Position numbers and translations under genes: made by a program
Notes under the pieces: model-generated
Told to the model about the DNA's origin: nothing
The model's input: the letters and a program-made list of their open reading frames with translations, nothing else
Databases searched by the model: none
Shown: in pieces, positions 1 through 14,712 of the stretch
Position numbering within the stretch: the first letter of the stretch is position 1
Layout: each line of letters opens with the position of its first letter
NCBI RefSeq assembly: GCF_034470605.1
Contig: NZ_JARGYT010000001.1
Coordinates: forward strand, 4,321-68,320
DNA: 64,000 bases
Reading direction: 5' to 3'
Source: Cyrtobacter comes
GTDB lineage: Bacteria; Pseudomonadota; Alphaproteobacteria; Rickettsiales; Midichloriaceae

Positions 1-367
1 ATCTTCTTGGTAAGGCCACTATTTTAGACGGGGCCTTATTTAACATTTGTATAGTGCTGTCCTCCTTTTCGAGTATTTTCTCGTATGATGTAATATGTAA
101 TTTTTGGCTATTATCGATTATAAAATCAGCCATTTCTTCATACTTTTTTCCGTTTATTGTAGAAGCGCACCCAGTTAATATTATCTTTTTTTGTGGATCT
201 TCTCTTCTTATTTTACGTAAAGTTTGGCTAAGTTGACGCTCGGCTTCCTTAGTTACAGCACAGCTATTGATAATTACAGCGCCTGTATAGCCCTTGGTAT
301 CAAGTAATTTATTTATTTCATCACTTTCATAATTATTCAGTCTACAACCAAATGTTATAATCTCCAT
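1..367 (-). CDS. mtaB: MtaB-type tRNA methylthiotransferase, N-terminal part (runs off the window)
   Basis: Reading the minus strand from an ATG at 365-367 gives about 122 residues with no stop before the window edge. The protein opens MEIITFGCRLNNYESDEI, the typical start of the UPF0004 domain of MtaB, the radical-SAM enzyme that methylthiolates t6A37 of ANN-reading tRNAs. Three cysteines in the expected places (FGC at residue 8, NSCAVT, TGCAST) would hold the auxiliary 4Fe-4S cluster. The radical-SAM and TRAM domains lie outside the window. MiaB and RimO share this domain, but the GCRLNNYES start is the MtaB form. The gene stands alone at this edge, with a 616-bp spacer upstream. Confidence 0.85.
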   Translation of the reverse strand, partial: MEIITFGCRLNNYESDEINKLLDTKGYTGAVIINSCAVTKEAERQLSQTLRKIRREDPQKKIILTGCASTINGKKYEEMADFIIDNSQKLHITSYEKILEKEDSTIQMLNKAPSKIVALPRR

Positions 368-983
368 CAAAATAATAAAGTATGCACAGAGCCACGCATT
401 GTACTATCTTTCCGTGATGACCTCAATAGAAAATCTTGTTATAGTTACTAGTGGTCATTAAAATTCTACCTGCTAAATTTTTCTGTAATATATTGATTTT
501 TAACAATGGGTTATTTTGCATGCTGATATGCATCATGGGATCTTACTATATATTCTTATATTATGAATTAATGATAGTGGTTATTTATTAATCAATGTAT
601 TGGTTTTGCATACCAAGTTAACTATCGTATGTGTAATTTATACTAAGGTTTTTAATATGTGATTGAGCATGATATTTCTTGTGTTAATTAGAGTGTGCAA
701 AGAATGGGCTATAAATTGATATGATAGATAATGTGTCTCGCGAATGGTGATATATCTAATTGAGAGAAAAATTTTTACTATGATATATGCGTAGTATTGT
801 GATGGGTATGTTCGGCTAGGATATGTATATTAATAAGCTGAAGTAATGAACGGTATAATTTTTCTGCGCGTAACGCAATAAAATATATAGAGATATTATT
901 GTTTACAAATACAAATAAAAGCCTTATATCACCCTGATAAGTTGAGCGTATTGCGTAGTTTCTAGTTACAGTAGTTATTATAT
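368..983. other. Intergenic spacer, no gene seen
   Basis: This 616-bp AT-rich stretch separates the divergent mtaB (minus) and the orphan gene at 984 (plus). I find no convincing reading frame, RNA gene or strong inverted repeat. It presumably carries both promoters, but no pair of boxes stands out. Confidence 0.5.
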
Positions 984-1688
984 ATGAGCTTTCTGGTTAG
1001 GTTATGGCATAAGGTTACGCCGCTGTATGTAAGTACTACAGAACACCCAATTCATCATGATATACGAATAGATAGATTGGCGTTAAATTTTTATATGTAT
1101 AAAAAGATATGCTTAATTTCTGAATTTATTTCTGCGTTTGAGGTTGCTATATCTAAAGCTGGGAATATGGAAACGCATTCTTCTTCTCTTCTTAAAAAGA
1201 GCCTAGAGGCGTTGATTTTTGAAAAATCTTTATATGAAAAATTGTGTGATTTTCGTTTCCAATCAACTGTTCAATTAAGTAATATTGAAAGCTTGGTATC
1301 TTATTCAAACTTTATGACTGTTAATTCTATAATGAACAGTATACCAGTCTTTATATCGGCCATATTACCATACTTTATGGTAAACAAGGAAATAATAGAG
1401 TTATTTATCTGCATATATGCAAATAATAACGACGATAATATTAATGGTCATGATGCTTATAGCGACTTAATAGTAACTAAGATGAATAAAATAAAGTCCT
1501 TATATAGCGCTATAATGGATGATGCTAGTATTGTTATGAAGAATTTTACTGAAGAACAGCCGCCTGTGGTTTTGTTAAAAATGGAGGAGACATTTCTACA
1601 CAGCGTTATATTGAATTGGCACTTTATAGATGAGGTGTATACTGAATTTAAGAAACCTGCTATAACAACTGTAAAACAAGTTGAATGA
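984..1688 (+). CDS. Hypothetical protein, 234 aa, family not recognised
   Basis: An open frame of 234 codons from ATG at 984; no clear Shine-Dalgarno precedes it. I do not recognise the family. The protein looks mostly helical, with a hydrophobic stretch around residues 118-145 (SIMNSIPVFISAILPYFMV followed by IIELFICIY) that could be a membrane hairpin or a buried helical pair, and no signal peptide. Codon use looks like that of its neighbours. It sits alone between mtaB and tRNA-Tyr and is followed 79 bp later by a 26-bp perfect palindrome that may end its transcript. It is probably a real lineage-specific gene because a frame this long is unlikely by chance here and it fills an otherwise empty stretch. 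Confidence 0.6.
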   Translation: MSFLVRLWHKVTPLYVSTTEHPIHHDIRIDRLALNFYMYKKICLISEFISAFEVAISKAGNMETHSSSLLKKSLEALIFEKSLYEKLCDFRFQSTVQLSNIESLVSYSNFMTVNSIMNSIPVFISAILPYFMVNKEIIELFICIYANNNDDNINGHDAYSDLIVTKMNKIKSLYSAIMDDASIVMKNFTEEQPPVVLLKMEETFLHSVILNWHFIDEVYTEFKKPAITTVKQVE

Positions 1689-1766
1689 TTTGGGTTATAG
1701 ATAAGTTGGTGTAGAGATATAAGCAAATCTATTAGTGGCTTGGTTATATTTTGGGATATGCGGTGG

Positions 1767-1792
1767 TCAAATATTATGATCATAATATTTGA
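1767..1792. repeat. 26-bp perfect palindrome
   Basis: The two 13-base halves are exact reverse complements around a central GATC (left half TCAAATATTATGA). It lies downstream of the orphan gene and just before the tRNA-Tyr promoter. As RNA it would fold into an 11-bp stem with a 4-base loop, but there is no T-run, so it may be an operator-like site rather than a terminator. Confidence 0.6.
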
Positions 1793-1799
1793 AAGGCTA

Positions 1800-1828
1800 T
1801 TGATTGTATGTCCTGTGTACTGTATAGA
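1800..1828 (+). promoter_or_regulatory. Promoter of tRNA-Tyr
   Basis: TTGATT at 1800-1805 and TATAGA at 1823-1828 are separated by exactly 17 bp, and the tRNA starts 21 bp after the -10 box. This is a close match to the sigma-70 consensus for this AT-rich genome. Confidence 0.6.
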
Positions 1829-1849
1829 ATTGACGGTAAACTAAATATT

Positions 1850-1935
1850 GGAGGGATGGCCGAGTGGACAAAGGCAGCAGACTGTAAATCTGCCCGCGTG
1901 AGCGTACGTAGGTTCGAATCCTACTCTCTCCACCA
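1850..1935 (+). tRNA. tRNA-Tyr (anticodon GTA)
   Basis: A class II tRNA with a long variable arm. The acceptor stem pairs GGAGGGA (1850-1856) with TCTCTCC (1925-1931) with one G-T pair. The anticodon stem GCAGA/TCTGC encloses the loop CTGTAAA, with GTA at 1884-1886. The T arm GTAGG-TTCGAAT-CCTAC lies at 1908-1924. The discriminator A (1932) is followed by an encoded CCA (1933-1935). Confidence 0.97.
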
Positions 1936-2040
1936 AAAGTTTGATTATTATTCCGAATTTCAATATTCATATCCAAGCTTGTTATTCTTAAAATCAGTTC
2001 TTGGTTATTGATTCACAGCTTTTTATTGTGGGTATGTTAT

Positions 2041-2170
2041 AGTGACTATAAAGAATACCAGAGATAATCAAGTATATTAGTAGATAAAGCTGCTTGATAG
2101 AAGTTAAAGCTTGAGTCTAGTTGGTTCGATTAACCAGTACTCTAAATGCCAGGTTCATTTACTATAGCTA
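2041..2170 (+). repeat. Dispersed intergenic repeat, copy 1 (about 130 bp)
   Basis: This stretch matches, in reverse complement, the spacer at about 42904-43030. Shared blocks include AATACCA, AATCAAG, AAGCTGCTT-ATAGAAG and CCAGT-CTCTAAATGCC. No frame or tRNA fold accounts for it. The other copy sits next to the SDR gene. It is likely a non-coding repeat family of this genome. Confidence 0.6.
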
Positions 2171-2281
2171 TGAGGTTTAGAGATGCGTAAAAGCATCATG
2201 ATGTAAATTCTTACTATTTTGTTGCAACCTATAAAAATATCTCAAGCTTTTTGGTCTATGCTTATAGTCTCTGAGTCTTGA

Positions 2282-3088
2282 TTAATTTATAGTTATTGCA
2301 GATATTTGGCATCCGTAAACATTTGTTTCTATTTTGGAGCTCCTTCTATAGCTAAAAAGAAGATCTGGGTTTGAAAATGTATCAATATTGAGCTTATCGA
2401 TAAGTTGCACGCCGCTTCTCTTCATTATTAATGCTGCATAACCACTTAGATCAAAGAGATATTTTTGATCTTTGAATAAAAGTGGTATGAAAAACGATGA
2501 GGATTCATTATCGTGCAATAAAAAATTTTCTCTAAAATAAGAATCAACTTCGTAGTTGTATTTGCATATACATGGGCCTATCGCTGCTATAAGTTTATGA
2601 TGGGCAACATTCATAGCATTGATAGTATTTTTTATTACACCGCCAATCAATCCTCTCCATCCTGCGTGAATTGCGGCAATAACAGTGCCACTTATATCTG
2701 TGACTAATATGGGAATGCAGTCTGCAGTAAATATCCCTATTGCAATACCTGGTTTGTCAGTTATCAGAGCATCGCATTGAACATCATATGTATTACAATC
2801 AATGGATGGGACATACATAAAGTTTGCGGTATGTCTTTGCATGGAAAGCTTTATGTTATATTTGGTACCAAGAGCAGCAGAAGCTATGCTTAAATTAGAT
2901 TGTATAATATCAGTACCGCGTTCATTGATTGAATAGCTAAGAGAGCTGCGTGCCCCTGAGCATAATCCGCCCCTTCTACTAAAAAACCTGTGTGATATTT
3001 TATCTGAATGAGAAAGAAGAAGCCCACTCTGGAAAGAGTGGGCTTTAGCATGTTCGGAAAAGTAATTTATACCTCTAGTTCTTATCAT
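2282..3088 (-). CDS. pgeF: Peptidoglycan editing factor PgeF (YfiH/laccase-domain family)
   Basis: 268 aa, a full-length member of the Cu-oxidase_4/YfiH family. In well-studied bacteria PgeF keeps the correct amino acid at position 1 of cell wall precursors. Family hallmarks are all present: a metal-site histidine at 86 (QRHTANF), TADC at 121-124, HAGWRG at 141-146 and IGPCI near 170-174; H86, C124 and H141 would form the metal site. It overlaps the 3' end of dnaK by 14 bp (3075-3088) in another frame, so its translation is probably coupled to dnaK. The pairing with dnaK is unusual, since dnaJ normally holds that place. A role in peptidoglycan quality fits the dapD and carboxypeptidase genes elsewhere in the window. 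Confidence in the family is high; the exact reaction is inferred. Confidence 0.9.
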   Translation of the reverse strand: MIRTRGINYFSEHAKAHSFQSGLLLSHSDKISHRFFSRRGGLCSGARSSLSYSINERGTDIIQSNLSIASAALGTKYNIKLSMQRHTANFMYVPSIDCNTYDVQCDALITDKPGIAIGIFTADCIPILVTDISGTVIAAIHAGWRGLIGGVIKNTINAMNVAHHKLIAAIGPCICKYNYEVDSYFRENFLLHDNESSSFFIPLLFKDQKYLFDLSGYAALIMKRSGVQLIDKLNIDTFSNPDLLFSYRRSSKIETNVYGCQISAITIN

Positions 3089-4994
3089 CTTTTTTGTTTA
3101 CTTCCTCAAATTCACCATCCACAACCCCCTCATCGCTAGAAGAGTTTTGTGAATTTTGATCACTACCTGAAGTAGTATGCTCATTTTGAGAAGTTTGGCT
3201 ATAGATTTTTTCTCCTATCTTCATAGCTGCTGTTGTTAATGCCTGAATCTGAGATTTTAAAGTTTCTGCATCTTCTAGGGATAATGAGTCTTTTAATGAG
3301 GATATCTTATCTTCAACTTCTTTTTTCTCACTATCTGAAAGTTTGGCAGAATGCTCTCTAAGGTTTTTTTCCGTATTGTAAATTAAGCTATCTGCCTGAT
3401 TTTTAAGATCTATTAGTTCCCTTTTTTTACTATCTTCATTGGCATGTTGTTCTGCTTCCCTAACCATCTTATCTATTTCAGAATTTGATAAACCACCAGA
3501 TGATTGTATTGTTATACGTTGCTCCTTATTAGTAGCTCTATCTTTTGCAGAAACATGTAATATACCATTTGCATCAACATCAAATGTTACTTCTATTTGC
3601 GGTAGCCCTCTAGATGCTGGTGGAATTCCTTCTAAATTAAATTGCCCAAGCAATTTATTATTTGCGGCCATTTGTCTTTCACCTTGAAAAACCCTAATGG
3701 TAACTGCGTGTTGATTATCTTCTGCTGTTGAAAATACCTGGCTTTTTTTAGTAGGAATAGTAGTATTTCTTTCTATAAGTGGTGTAAATACGCCGCCTAA
3801 TGTTTCTATCCCAATAGAAAGTGGGGTAACATCTAAAAGAACCATATCCTTGACTTCGCCACTCAACACGGCTCCCTGAATTGCAGCGCCCATTGCAACA
3901 ACTTCATCAGGATTTACGCTTTTATTAGGTTCCTTTCCAAAGAAATTTTTTACAGTTTCTATCACTTTAGGCATTCTGGTCATGCCACCTACTAGAACAA
4001 CTTCATCTATCTTATCGGTGGTTAAGCCGGCATCCTTTAAAGCTGCTCTACATGGTCCCATACTCCTCTCTATGAGATCACCAACAAGGTTTTCTAATTT
4101 TGCTCTTGATATCTTTATATGTAGATGTTTTGGTCCTGTAGAATCTGCTGTGATATATGGGAGATTTATTTCTGTTTCCAGTGTGCTTGAAAGCTCTATT
4201 TTAGCTTTTTCTGCCGCTTCCTTAAGTCTTTGTATAGCTAGTGGATCTTTTGATATATCAACGCCAGTGGTATTTTTGAATTCTTTGCATAGAAAATCCT
4301 GTATTCTCAAATCGAAATCTTCGCCACCAAGAAATGTATCGCCGTTTGTAGATTTTACCTCTATGACGCCATCATCCATTTCTAAAACGGAGATATCAAA
4401 TGTTCCGCCACCAAGATCGTAAACAACTATAGTTTTTGAGCCCTTTTTTTCAAAGCCATATGCCATTGCTGCTGCGGTAGGTTCGTTTACTATTCTAAGT
4501 ACGTCCAGTCCAGCTATTTTTCCAGCATCTTTTGTAGCTTGTCTTTGTGAATCATTAAAATACGCTGGTACCGTAATAACCGCCTTATCAACTTTTTTTC
4601 CAAGGAAATCTTCTGCAGTTTTTTTCATTTTTAGCAAGATCTCTGCAGAAATCTGGCTAGGGGCCATGGTTTGGTCTGAAATTTTAACCCATGCATCTCC
4701 ATTAGTAGATTCAACAACATTAAAAGGTACCTTTGATATAAAGTCTTTTGTTTCTTTATCTTTGAATCTTCTACCTATTAGACGTTTCACTGCATAAACT
4801 GTCCCTTGTGGATTGGTGACTGCCTGCCTTTTTGCAGCCTGCCCAACAAGTCTTTCACCACTACTTGTTTTTGCAAATATAGAGGGTGTAGTCCTAGCAC
4901 CTTCAGAATTTTCTATAACTCTGGCTTGCTTTCCCTCCATAACGGCAACACATGAATTTGTGGTGCCAAGATCTATACCTATAACGCTACTCAT
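3075..4994 (-). CDS. dnaK: Chaperone DnaK (Hsp70)
   Basis: 639 aa, the usual length of DnaK. The N-terminal ATPase domain starts [20 protein letters not shown], with the second phosphate loop [10 protein letters not shown] and GGEDFD. The substrate-binding domain follows, ending in a helical lid and a disordered acidic tail (DDKN at the end). It folds nascent and stress-damaged proteins with DnaJ and GrpE, neither of which is in this window. The ATG at 4992-4994 is the family start. It is first of a two-gene unit with pgeF, whose start lies inside dnaK. A possible promoter lies about 75-100 bp upstream. Confidence 0.98.
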   Translation of the reverse strand: MSSVIGIDLGTTNSCVAVMEGKQARVIENSEGARTTPSIFAKTSSGERLVGQAAKRQAVTNPQGTVYAVKRLIGRRFKDKETKDFISKVPFNVVESTNGDAWVKISDQTMAPSQISAEILLKMKKTAEDFLGKKVDKAVITVPAYFNDSQRQATKDAGKIAGLDVLRIVNEPTAAAMAYGFEKKGSKTIVVYDLGGGTFDISVLEMDDGVIEVKSTNGDTFLGGEDFDLRIQDFLCKEFKNTTGVDISKDPLAIQRLKEAAEKAKIELSSTLETEINLPYITADSTGPKHLHIKISRAKLENLVGDLIERSMGPCRAALKDAGLTTDKIDEVVLVGGMTRMPKVIETVKNFFGKEPNKSVNPDEVVAMGAAIQGAVLSGEVKDMVLLDVTPLSIGIETLGGVFTPLIERNTTIPTKKSQVFSTAEDNQHAVTIRVFQGERQMAANNKLLGQFNLEGIPPASRGLPQIEVTFDVDANGILHVSAKDRATNKEQRITIQSSGGLSNSEIDKMVREAEQHANEDSKKRELIDLKNQADSLIYNTEKNLREHSAKLSDSEKKEVEDKISSLKDSLSLEDAETLKSQIQALTTAAMKIGEKIYSQTSQNEHTTSGSDQNSQNSSSDEGVVDGEFEEVNKKDDKN

Positions 4995-5068
4995 TTCTTA
5001 GATAAAAATAAATGAACCTCAACGCCGATATAGTAAGACTTTTAGAAGTTACAAGGCCTAAAAGTAAA

Positions 5069-5097
5069 AATAAGTAATTAATGTGCCTATGCGTCAA
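5069..5097 (-). promoter_or_regulatory. Possible dnaK promoter
   Basis: On the minus strand, TTGACG (5097-5092) is followed after 17-18 bp by CTTATT/TTATTT (about 5074-5068), about 75 bp before the dnaK start. The -10 match is weak. I see no clear sigma-32 pair (CTTGAA with CCCCAT). Confidence 0.3.
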
Positions 5098-5466
5098 ATT
5101 TACAAAAGCTACTTCCTAACTACTATCGTTGCTTCACAGCCAAGGCAATAAGTATTATTTAAAGAATAAAAGTATAGTGAGGTTAAATATAATCCTTTCT
5201 TTATTATCTTTTTGTTAATTAGGGTTGTGGCCTGAAATAGTAATATGACAACAAATTATGAGTAGATTCGATAATGAAGAGTTATATTATTTGAAATGTA
5301 TTTTGCAAGATGGATGTGTGTTGTCGCTAGAAACATCGTATATACGGCGATAATTATATATATAATTCACAATATTACGGCTATAATTATACCATTCTTC
5401 AAATATTAATCTGTCGCTAGAATACCACACTAAGAAAATAATCCGCACTATTACGTCAAATCCTGG
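5098..5466. other. Spacer between dnaK and the outer membrane protein gene
   Basis: AT-rich spacer. It contains an 11-bp direct repeat TGTCGCTAGAA at about 5323 and again at about 5411, and two related AT-rich blocks (CGGCGATAATTATA and CGGCTATAATTATA). A 63-codon minus-strand frame here has no family likeness and is not called. The repeats could be regulator sites for the porin-like gene. Confidence 0.4.
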
Positions 5467-5495
5467 TTGCATATACATATGCTGTTTGATAATTA
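5467..5495 (+). promoter_or_regulatory. Possible promoter of the outer membrane protein
   Basis: TTGCAT at 5467-5472 and TAATTA at 5490-5495 are spaced by 17 bp, leaving a 5' leader of about 25 bases before the ATG at 5528. Confidence 0.35.
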
Positions 5496-5527
5496 ATACA
5501 TCGAATTTTATTTCTAAATTTTAAATA

Positions 5528-6304
5528 ATGAATAAGAAACTTGTATTGGTTGGTGCTATTGCTGCATTTTCTTCAGCAAATTTTGCATTAGCCCTTTCTG
5601 AAGATAGTGATAAGAGCGGTTTTTCTGTTTTTGCAGGCGGCAGTTATCTTTCAAGCTATGGTCTTGGTAAACTTGCATCAAGTACTGATGGGTTAAAAGG
5701 TCCTGATGGCCAGGCAGTAGATAGCAAAGAAGTCAAATTTGCAGATGGGTTTGGTAAACAGTTTAATGGCCCTGTTGGAACACTTGGTGTAGCTTTTGAG
5801 ATTACAGATGGCGTGAAAGTTGGTGTGGAAGGCTATTATGGCTCGTTTTCAGGTAAAGTAGTAAACGGCAAGACCGCTGACACTAAAACAGAGGTTGAGC
5901 TGAAAGTAGATACCTTTGGTGTTAAGGGTTCTGTGATTGGTGAATTTGCAATTAATGATAGCTTCGGCCTAGTTGGGCAGCTTTCTGTTGGTGGCGGTGC
6001 TTCCAAAAGTGCGGCAGCTAGCGAGATTACATATCAATATGGCCAAAAGGATAAGGAATTCTTCACAATTGCAAAAACTGAGGATAAAGATAATAAATAT
6101 GGTTCATTTGGCTTGACTGGTGGCGCATCTCTTGGTGCTTTCTGGCATCATGAAAGTGGGTTTTCTGCAACTGTAGCTTATAAAATAGACTATATAAATG
6201 CTGCTACTAAAATTGTTGATGCGAAGACTGATACTGCTGGTTCAGGTAATGTGAATAACTCATTTGTTCATGGTCTTGGCTTAGCTGTTGGATACGCTTG
6301 GTAA
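5528..6304 (+). CDS. Outer membrane beta-barrel protein (P44/Msp2-like)
   Basis: 258 aa. A Sec signal peptide is clear: MNKK, a hydrophobic core (LVLVGAIAAF) and cleavage after NFALA at about residue 22. The mature protein alternates polar and apolar residues, is rich in Gly, and ends in VHGLGLAVGYAW, with the C-terminal aromatic residue read by the BAM machinery. This is the pattern of the surface antigen family (P44/Msp2/OMP-1) of Rickettsiales, with about eight strands. It probably forms a small barrel or porin exposed to the host. Strongly Gly/Lys/Asp-biased loops (about residues 50-75 and 165-180) would be the surface loops. The gene is a single unit: promoter-like boxes upstream and a strong terminator 70 bp downstream. 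The family name is inferred from form and context, not from a search. Confidence 0.75.
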   Translation: MNKKLVLVGAIAAFSSANFALALSEDSDKSGFSVFAGGSYLSSYGLGKLASSTDGLKGPDGQAVDSKEVKFADGFGKQFNGPVGTLGVAFEITDGVKVGVEGYYGSFSGKVVNGKTADTKTEVELKVDTFGVKGSVIGEFAINDSFGLVGQLSVGGGASKSAAASEITYQYGQKDKEFFTIAKTEDKDNKYGSFGLTGGASLGAFWHHESGFSATVAYKIDYINAATKIVDAKTDTAGSGNVNNSFVHGLGLAVGYAW

Positions 6305-6371
6305 TGAATATCTAGTGATATATACCTTATAAAATCAAGGTTTTTAGGGTTTTTGAGCTAGAGATGTGAAG

Positions 6372-6402
6372 AGGCGGTGGGTTAATTCTCCCCGCCTTTT
6401 TT
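6372..6402 (+). terminator. Rho-independent terminator of the outer membrane protein gene
   Basis: AGGCGG pairs with CCGCCT (inner GGG/TCC pairs after a bulged T), and the stem is followed by TTTTTT. It is the most GC-rich stretch in the neighbourhood and lies 67 bp after the stop codon. Confidence 0.85.
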
Positions 6403-6516
6403 ATTTGTGCATAGTTCTGCACTTTTTCTCACTTGAAGTAGTTATATCAATCATTCAACTCGTTAAGTAAAATTTCATTCCAAAGCTATAGTTATTTAAG
6501 TTAAATTAGCATAATA

Positions 6517-6620
6517 AGGCTAATATACTGTAATATAAGGAATATTATTAAGTATGCCATCTCAAGCTGAGGCTAATACGCTGTAACGTAAGGAATATTA
6601 TTAAATATGCCATCTCAAAT
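6517..6620 (+). repeat. Tandem duplication, 2 x 53 bp, of a dispersed repeat
   Basis: Two units beginning AGGCTAATA and ending GCCATCTCA lie head to tail (6517-6569 and 6570-6620), with a few differences. The end of the second unit runs into CATCTCAAATAAAACGGC, a core also found at about 28605-28632 and 37621-37657. No frame explains it. Confidence 0.7.
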
Positions 6621-6627
6621 AAAACGG

Positions 6628-6706
6628 CTATATAGCTAATCCGTATAAAACGTCATATAAAAGCTGGAGCAATTATTGTGCCATTTTATACTATCTTAGC
6701 TATATA
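6628..6706. repeat. Palindromic MITE-like element, copy 1
   Basis: The left end TATATAGCTAATCCGTATAA and right end TTTTATACTATCTTAGCTAT are imperfect inverted repeats about 24 bp long, enclosing a core of about 30 bp. Three further elements with the same ends lie at 16797-16922, 17022-17112 and 17438-17570. TA lies at both tips, as for elements that target TA. No transposase is encoded. Confidence 0.7.
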
Positions 6707-6728
6707 TTCTTCATAATTATTTTTGCCA

Positions 6729-12065
<5,337 letters not shown>

Positions 12066-12426
12066 TATATAAAATATTACTATGTAATAACGATAGTGCT
12101 CTAATTACCAGGCAGGTATCAGATAAAAGTGAATGACCATTCGGTAATACGGCATCAGCACTAACATTACGTAAGTACATATAATACTCACATTATAATA
12201 TGCAAAGTATTACATTAGAAAAATTGGGATATAAGTAAAATCATAAGTATAAAATATAAAGTCCATTGATATATAACAGCACATCTATAAGGATATACAA
12301 GTAACTAAATATATTACTCTTGGTTGATGTGGGTATATATCCTTAATAGCCCTTCTTGATATGATGTGATAGGTATTCTATAAATACTTTATTACAAGTT
12401 TTTTGCTTAATTACCGGTTATCGCTA
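12066..12426. other. Divergent intergenic region between ankyrin gene 1 and nuoG
   Basis: A 361-bp very AT-rich stretch between a minus-strand and a plus-strand gene, so it should contain both promoters. I see no RNA gene, no strong hairpin and no member of the repeat families described elsewhere. Confidence 0.5.
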
Positions 12427-14436
12427 ATGCCAAAGCTATTTGTAGATGGGATGGAGGTCTTGGTCTCACAAGGTACAACTGTTATGCAGGCTTGTGAGCT
12501 TGCAGGTGTGGAAATACCTAGATTTTGTTATCATGAAAAATTGAAGATAGCAGGTAATTGTAGGATGTGCTTAGTGGAAATTGAAAAAACACCTAAGCCA
12601 GTAGCAAGTTGTGCCCAGCCAGTAGTAGATGGTATGGTGGTACATACTAATACTGCAAAAGTAAAAGAAGCGCGCGAGGGGGTGATGGAGTTTTTATTAA
12701 TTAACCATCCACTTGATTGCCCTATATGTGATCAGGGGGGTGAGTGCGATCTTCAGGATCAAGCCGTAAAGTATGGTAGGGCTTATAGTAGATTTGAGGA
12801 AGAAAAAAGAGTTGTGGCGGATAAAGATATGGGGCCGCTAATACAGACCAATATGACACGTTGCATACATTGCACAAGGTGCGTAAGATTTTTAGAGGAA
12901 ATTGCCGGTACAGAGGAGCTTGGTGCTATAGGGCGTGGGAAAGATATGGCAATTTCTGCATATATAGAAAATTCAATCAAATCTGAGTTATCTGGTAATA
13001 TAGTGGATTTATGCCCGGTAGGTGCGCTTACCTCTAAACCTTATGCATATAAAGCTAGGAGCTGGGAATTAAAAAAGACTGAATCTATAGATGTTATGGA
13101 TGCGGTTGGAAGTAATATAAGGATTGATAGTAGAGCAGGGGAGGTGATGAGGATATTACCTAGAAGGAATGACCTTATAAATGAAGAATGGATATCAGAT
13201 AAAACAAGATTCGCATTTGATGGCTTAAGGTATCAGAGATTAGATAGGCCTATGCTGCTTACAGGCGTAAGTAGGGTTGAAATTTCATGGGATGAGGCTT
13301 TGGAGATTGCCCGTAAGAGAATCACTGATTCTGGTGATAAGGTTGGGGCTATTGCAGGTGATTTTACAGATCTTGAAACTATGTTCTCTACTAAGAATCT
13401 TCTTGAATCCCTTGGTAGCAAAATGTATGACTGTAGAGATGATCTTTCTCAAATCTCAAATAGCTATAGGGGGTTATATACGTTTGGTACTAAAATATCT
13501 GATTTAGAGAAAGCGGATTTATGCCTAATTGTAGGTAGCAATCCGAGAATAGAAGCTAGCATTATTAATGCTAGATTAAGAAAAGCATATGTTGAGAATA
13601 AAATGGAAGTGGCCCTGATAGGAAAGGAATGTTTGCTCAATTATGAGTACGATTTCTTAGGTGACAAGGGTGATATATTAAAAGATATAGCTGCAGGTAA
13701 TCATTCTTTTTGTAAGAAGTTAGAAAACGCCTCCAATCCTGTGATTATCCTCGGATCTTCAGTATTTGGTAGGGATGATTATAAATCATTTTTATATTAC
13801 GCATTAAGGATAGCAAAAAATTACAATATTGTCAGAGAGGATTGGAATGGTTTCAACATCCTGCAAAGATCAGCTTCAAGAGTAGGGGGGTTGGATATAG
13901 GTTTCCTCAATCAGGATCTTGGTGTTGCAGGAATATTAAAAAATTCAGAAGTATTAATTCTTTTAGCTTCTGATAACCTTGATGTATCTTTAATTCCTGA
14001 TCATTCTTTTGTAATATATCAAGGGCATCACGGCACTAAGCTTGCAAGGAGGGCTAATTTAATTCTTCCTGGCTCTGCGTATGTAGAAAAGACATCGTCG
14101 TTTGTTAATACAGAGGGTGTCATCCAGCAAACTAATATGGCGGTTTACCCGCCTGGTGAAGCTAGGAACGACTGTGAAATCATAAATTCTATAGCCTCAC
14201 TTCTTGGTATAGAAGTTAGTCTGCCTGCAAAAATGAGAAAGATTTTTTTAGATTTAAATGTGAAATTAGCTTCTGCTAACTTTGATTTAAATAAAATAAT
14301 TACAGAATTTGATGGAGAGCATGCCTTTTCTGAAAATATATTAGAGTCCTCAATAGAGAATTTTTATAGATGCGATACCATCTCAATGCATTCTAAGATT
14401 ATGGAATCTATTTCTGTATTTGTCTCAAGAAATTGA
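12427..14436 (+). CDS. nuoG: NADH-quinone oxidoreductase subunit G
   Basis: 669 aa, about the length of alphaproteobacterial NuoG. I start at the ATG at 12427 (MPKLFVDG) because the family begins with this ferredoxin strand; an upstream TTG at 12403 would add eight unconserved residues. Iron-sulfur ligands are complete: a 2Fe-2S site at C34, C45, C48, C62; the H94-C98-C101-C107 site; and C146, C149, C152, C196 for a 4Fe-4S cluster. The rest is the degenerate molybdopterin-oxidoreductase fold. It is part of the peripheral arm of complex I, passing electrons from NADH towards quinone. It stands alone, away from nuoA, nuoB and nuoI at 27.5-29.3 kb. Confidence 0.96.
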   Translation: MPKLFVDGMEVLVSQGTTVMQACELAGVEIPRFCYHEKLKIAGNCRMCLVEIEKTPKPVASCAQPVVDGMVVHTNTAKVKEAREGVMEFLLINHPLDCPICDQGGECDLQDQAVKYGRAYSRFEEEKRVVADKDMGPLIQTNMTRCIHCTRCVRFLEEIAGTEELGAIGRGKDMAISAYIENSIKSELSGNIVDLCPVGALTSKPYAYKARSWELKKTESIDVMDAVGSNIRIDSRAGEVMRILPRRNDLINEEWISDKTRFAFDGLRYQRLDRPMLLTGVSRVEISWDEALEIARKRITDSGDKVGAIAGDFTDLETMFSTKNLLESLGSKMYDCRDDLSQISNSYRGLYTFGTKISDLEKADLCLIVGSNPRIEASIINARLRKAYVENKMEVALIGKECLLNYEYDFLGDKGDILKDIAAGNHSFCKKLENASNPVIILGSSVFGRDDYKSFLYYALRIAKNYNIVREDWNGFNILQRSASRVGGLDIGFLNQDLGVAGILKNSEVLILLASDNLDVSLIPDHSFVIYQGHHGTKLARRANLILPGSAYVEKTSSFVNTEGVIQQTNMAVYPPGEARNDCEIINSIASLLGIEVSLPAKMRKIFLDLNVKLASANFDLNKIITEFDGEHAFSENILESSIENFYRCDTISMHSKIMESISVFVSRN

Positions 14437-14712
14437 TCATTAATATATAATGTGTGATATAACGGGGAGATGTTTAGAAAGTTAATATGTGATGAAATTT
14501 GTATAGGTTGTGAGGGGTTGTAGAAAAGATACCTTTCTATCTTATAAATAAATAGGTGTTAGAGTTTTTTGCGCTGGCTATACAAGGTGAATATTGATCA
14601 TCCTGACTACCTTACTATATGATAGTAGTCTCTAATTCTGCTGATTTCATGGATTATTCATTTTATAAAATAAAAACTTTATAAAGTAATAACATTCTTG
14701 TTGTTTATATAA

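Noticed and set aside
5287..5478. 63-codon minus-strand frame upstream of the outer membrane protein gene
   Set aside because: Tyr/Ile-rich translation of AT-rich DNA with no recognisable domain; it overlaps the probable promoter region.
6517..6620. Tandem 53-bp units as a CRISPR array
   Set aside because: Only two directly adjoining units, no spacers and no cas genes in the window.
12403..12426. TTG start eight codons upstream of nuoG
   Set aside because: The added residues are not conserved; NuoG proteins begin at the ferredoxin strand corresponding to ATG 12427.
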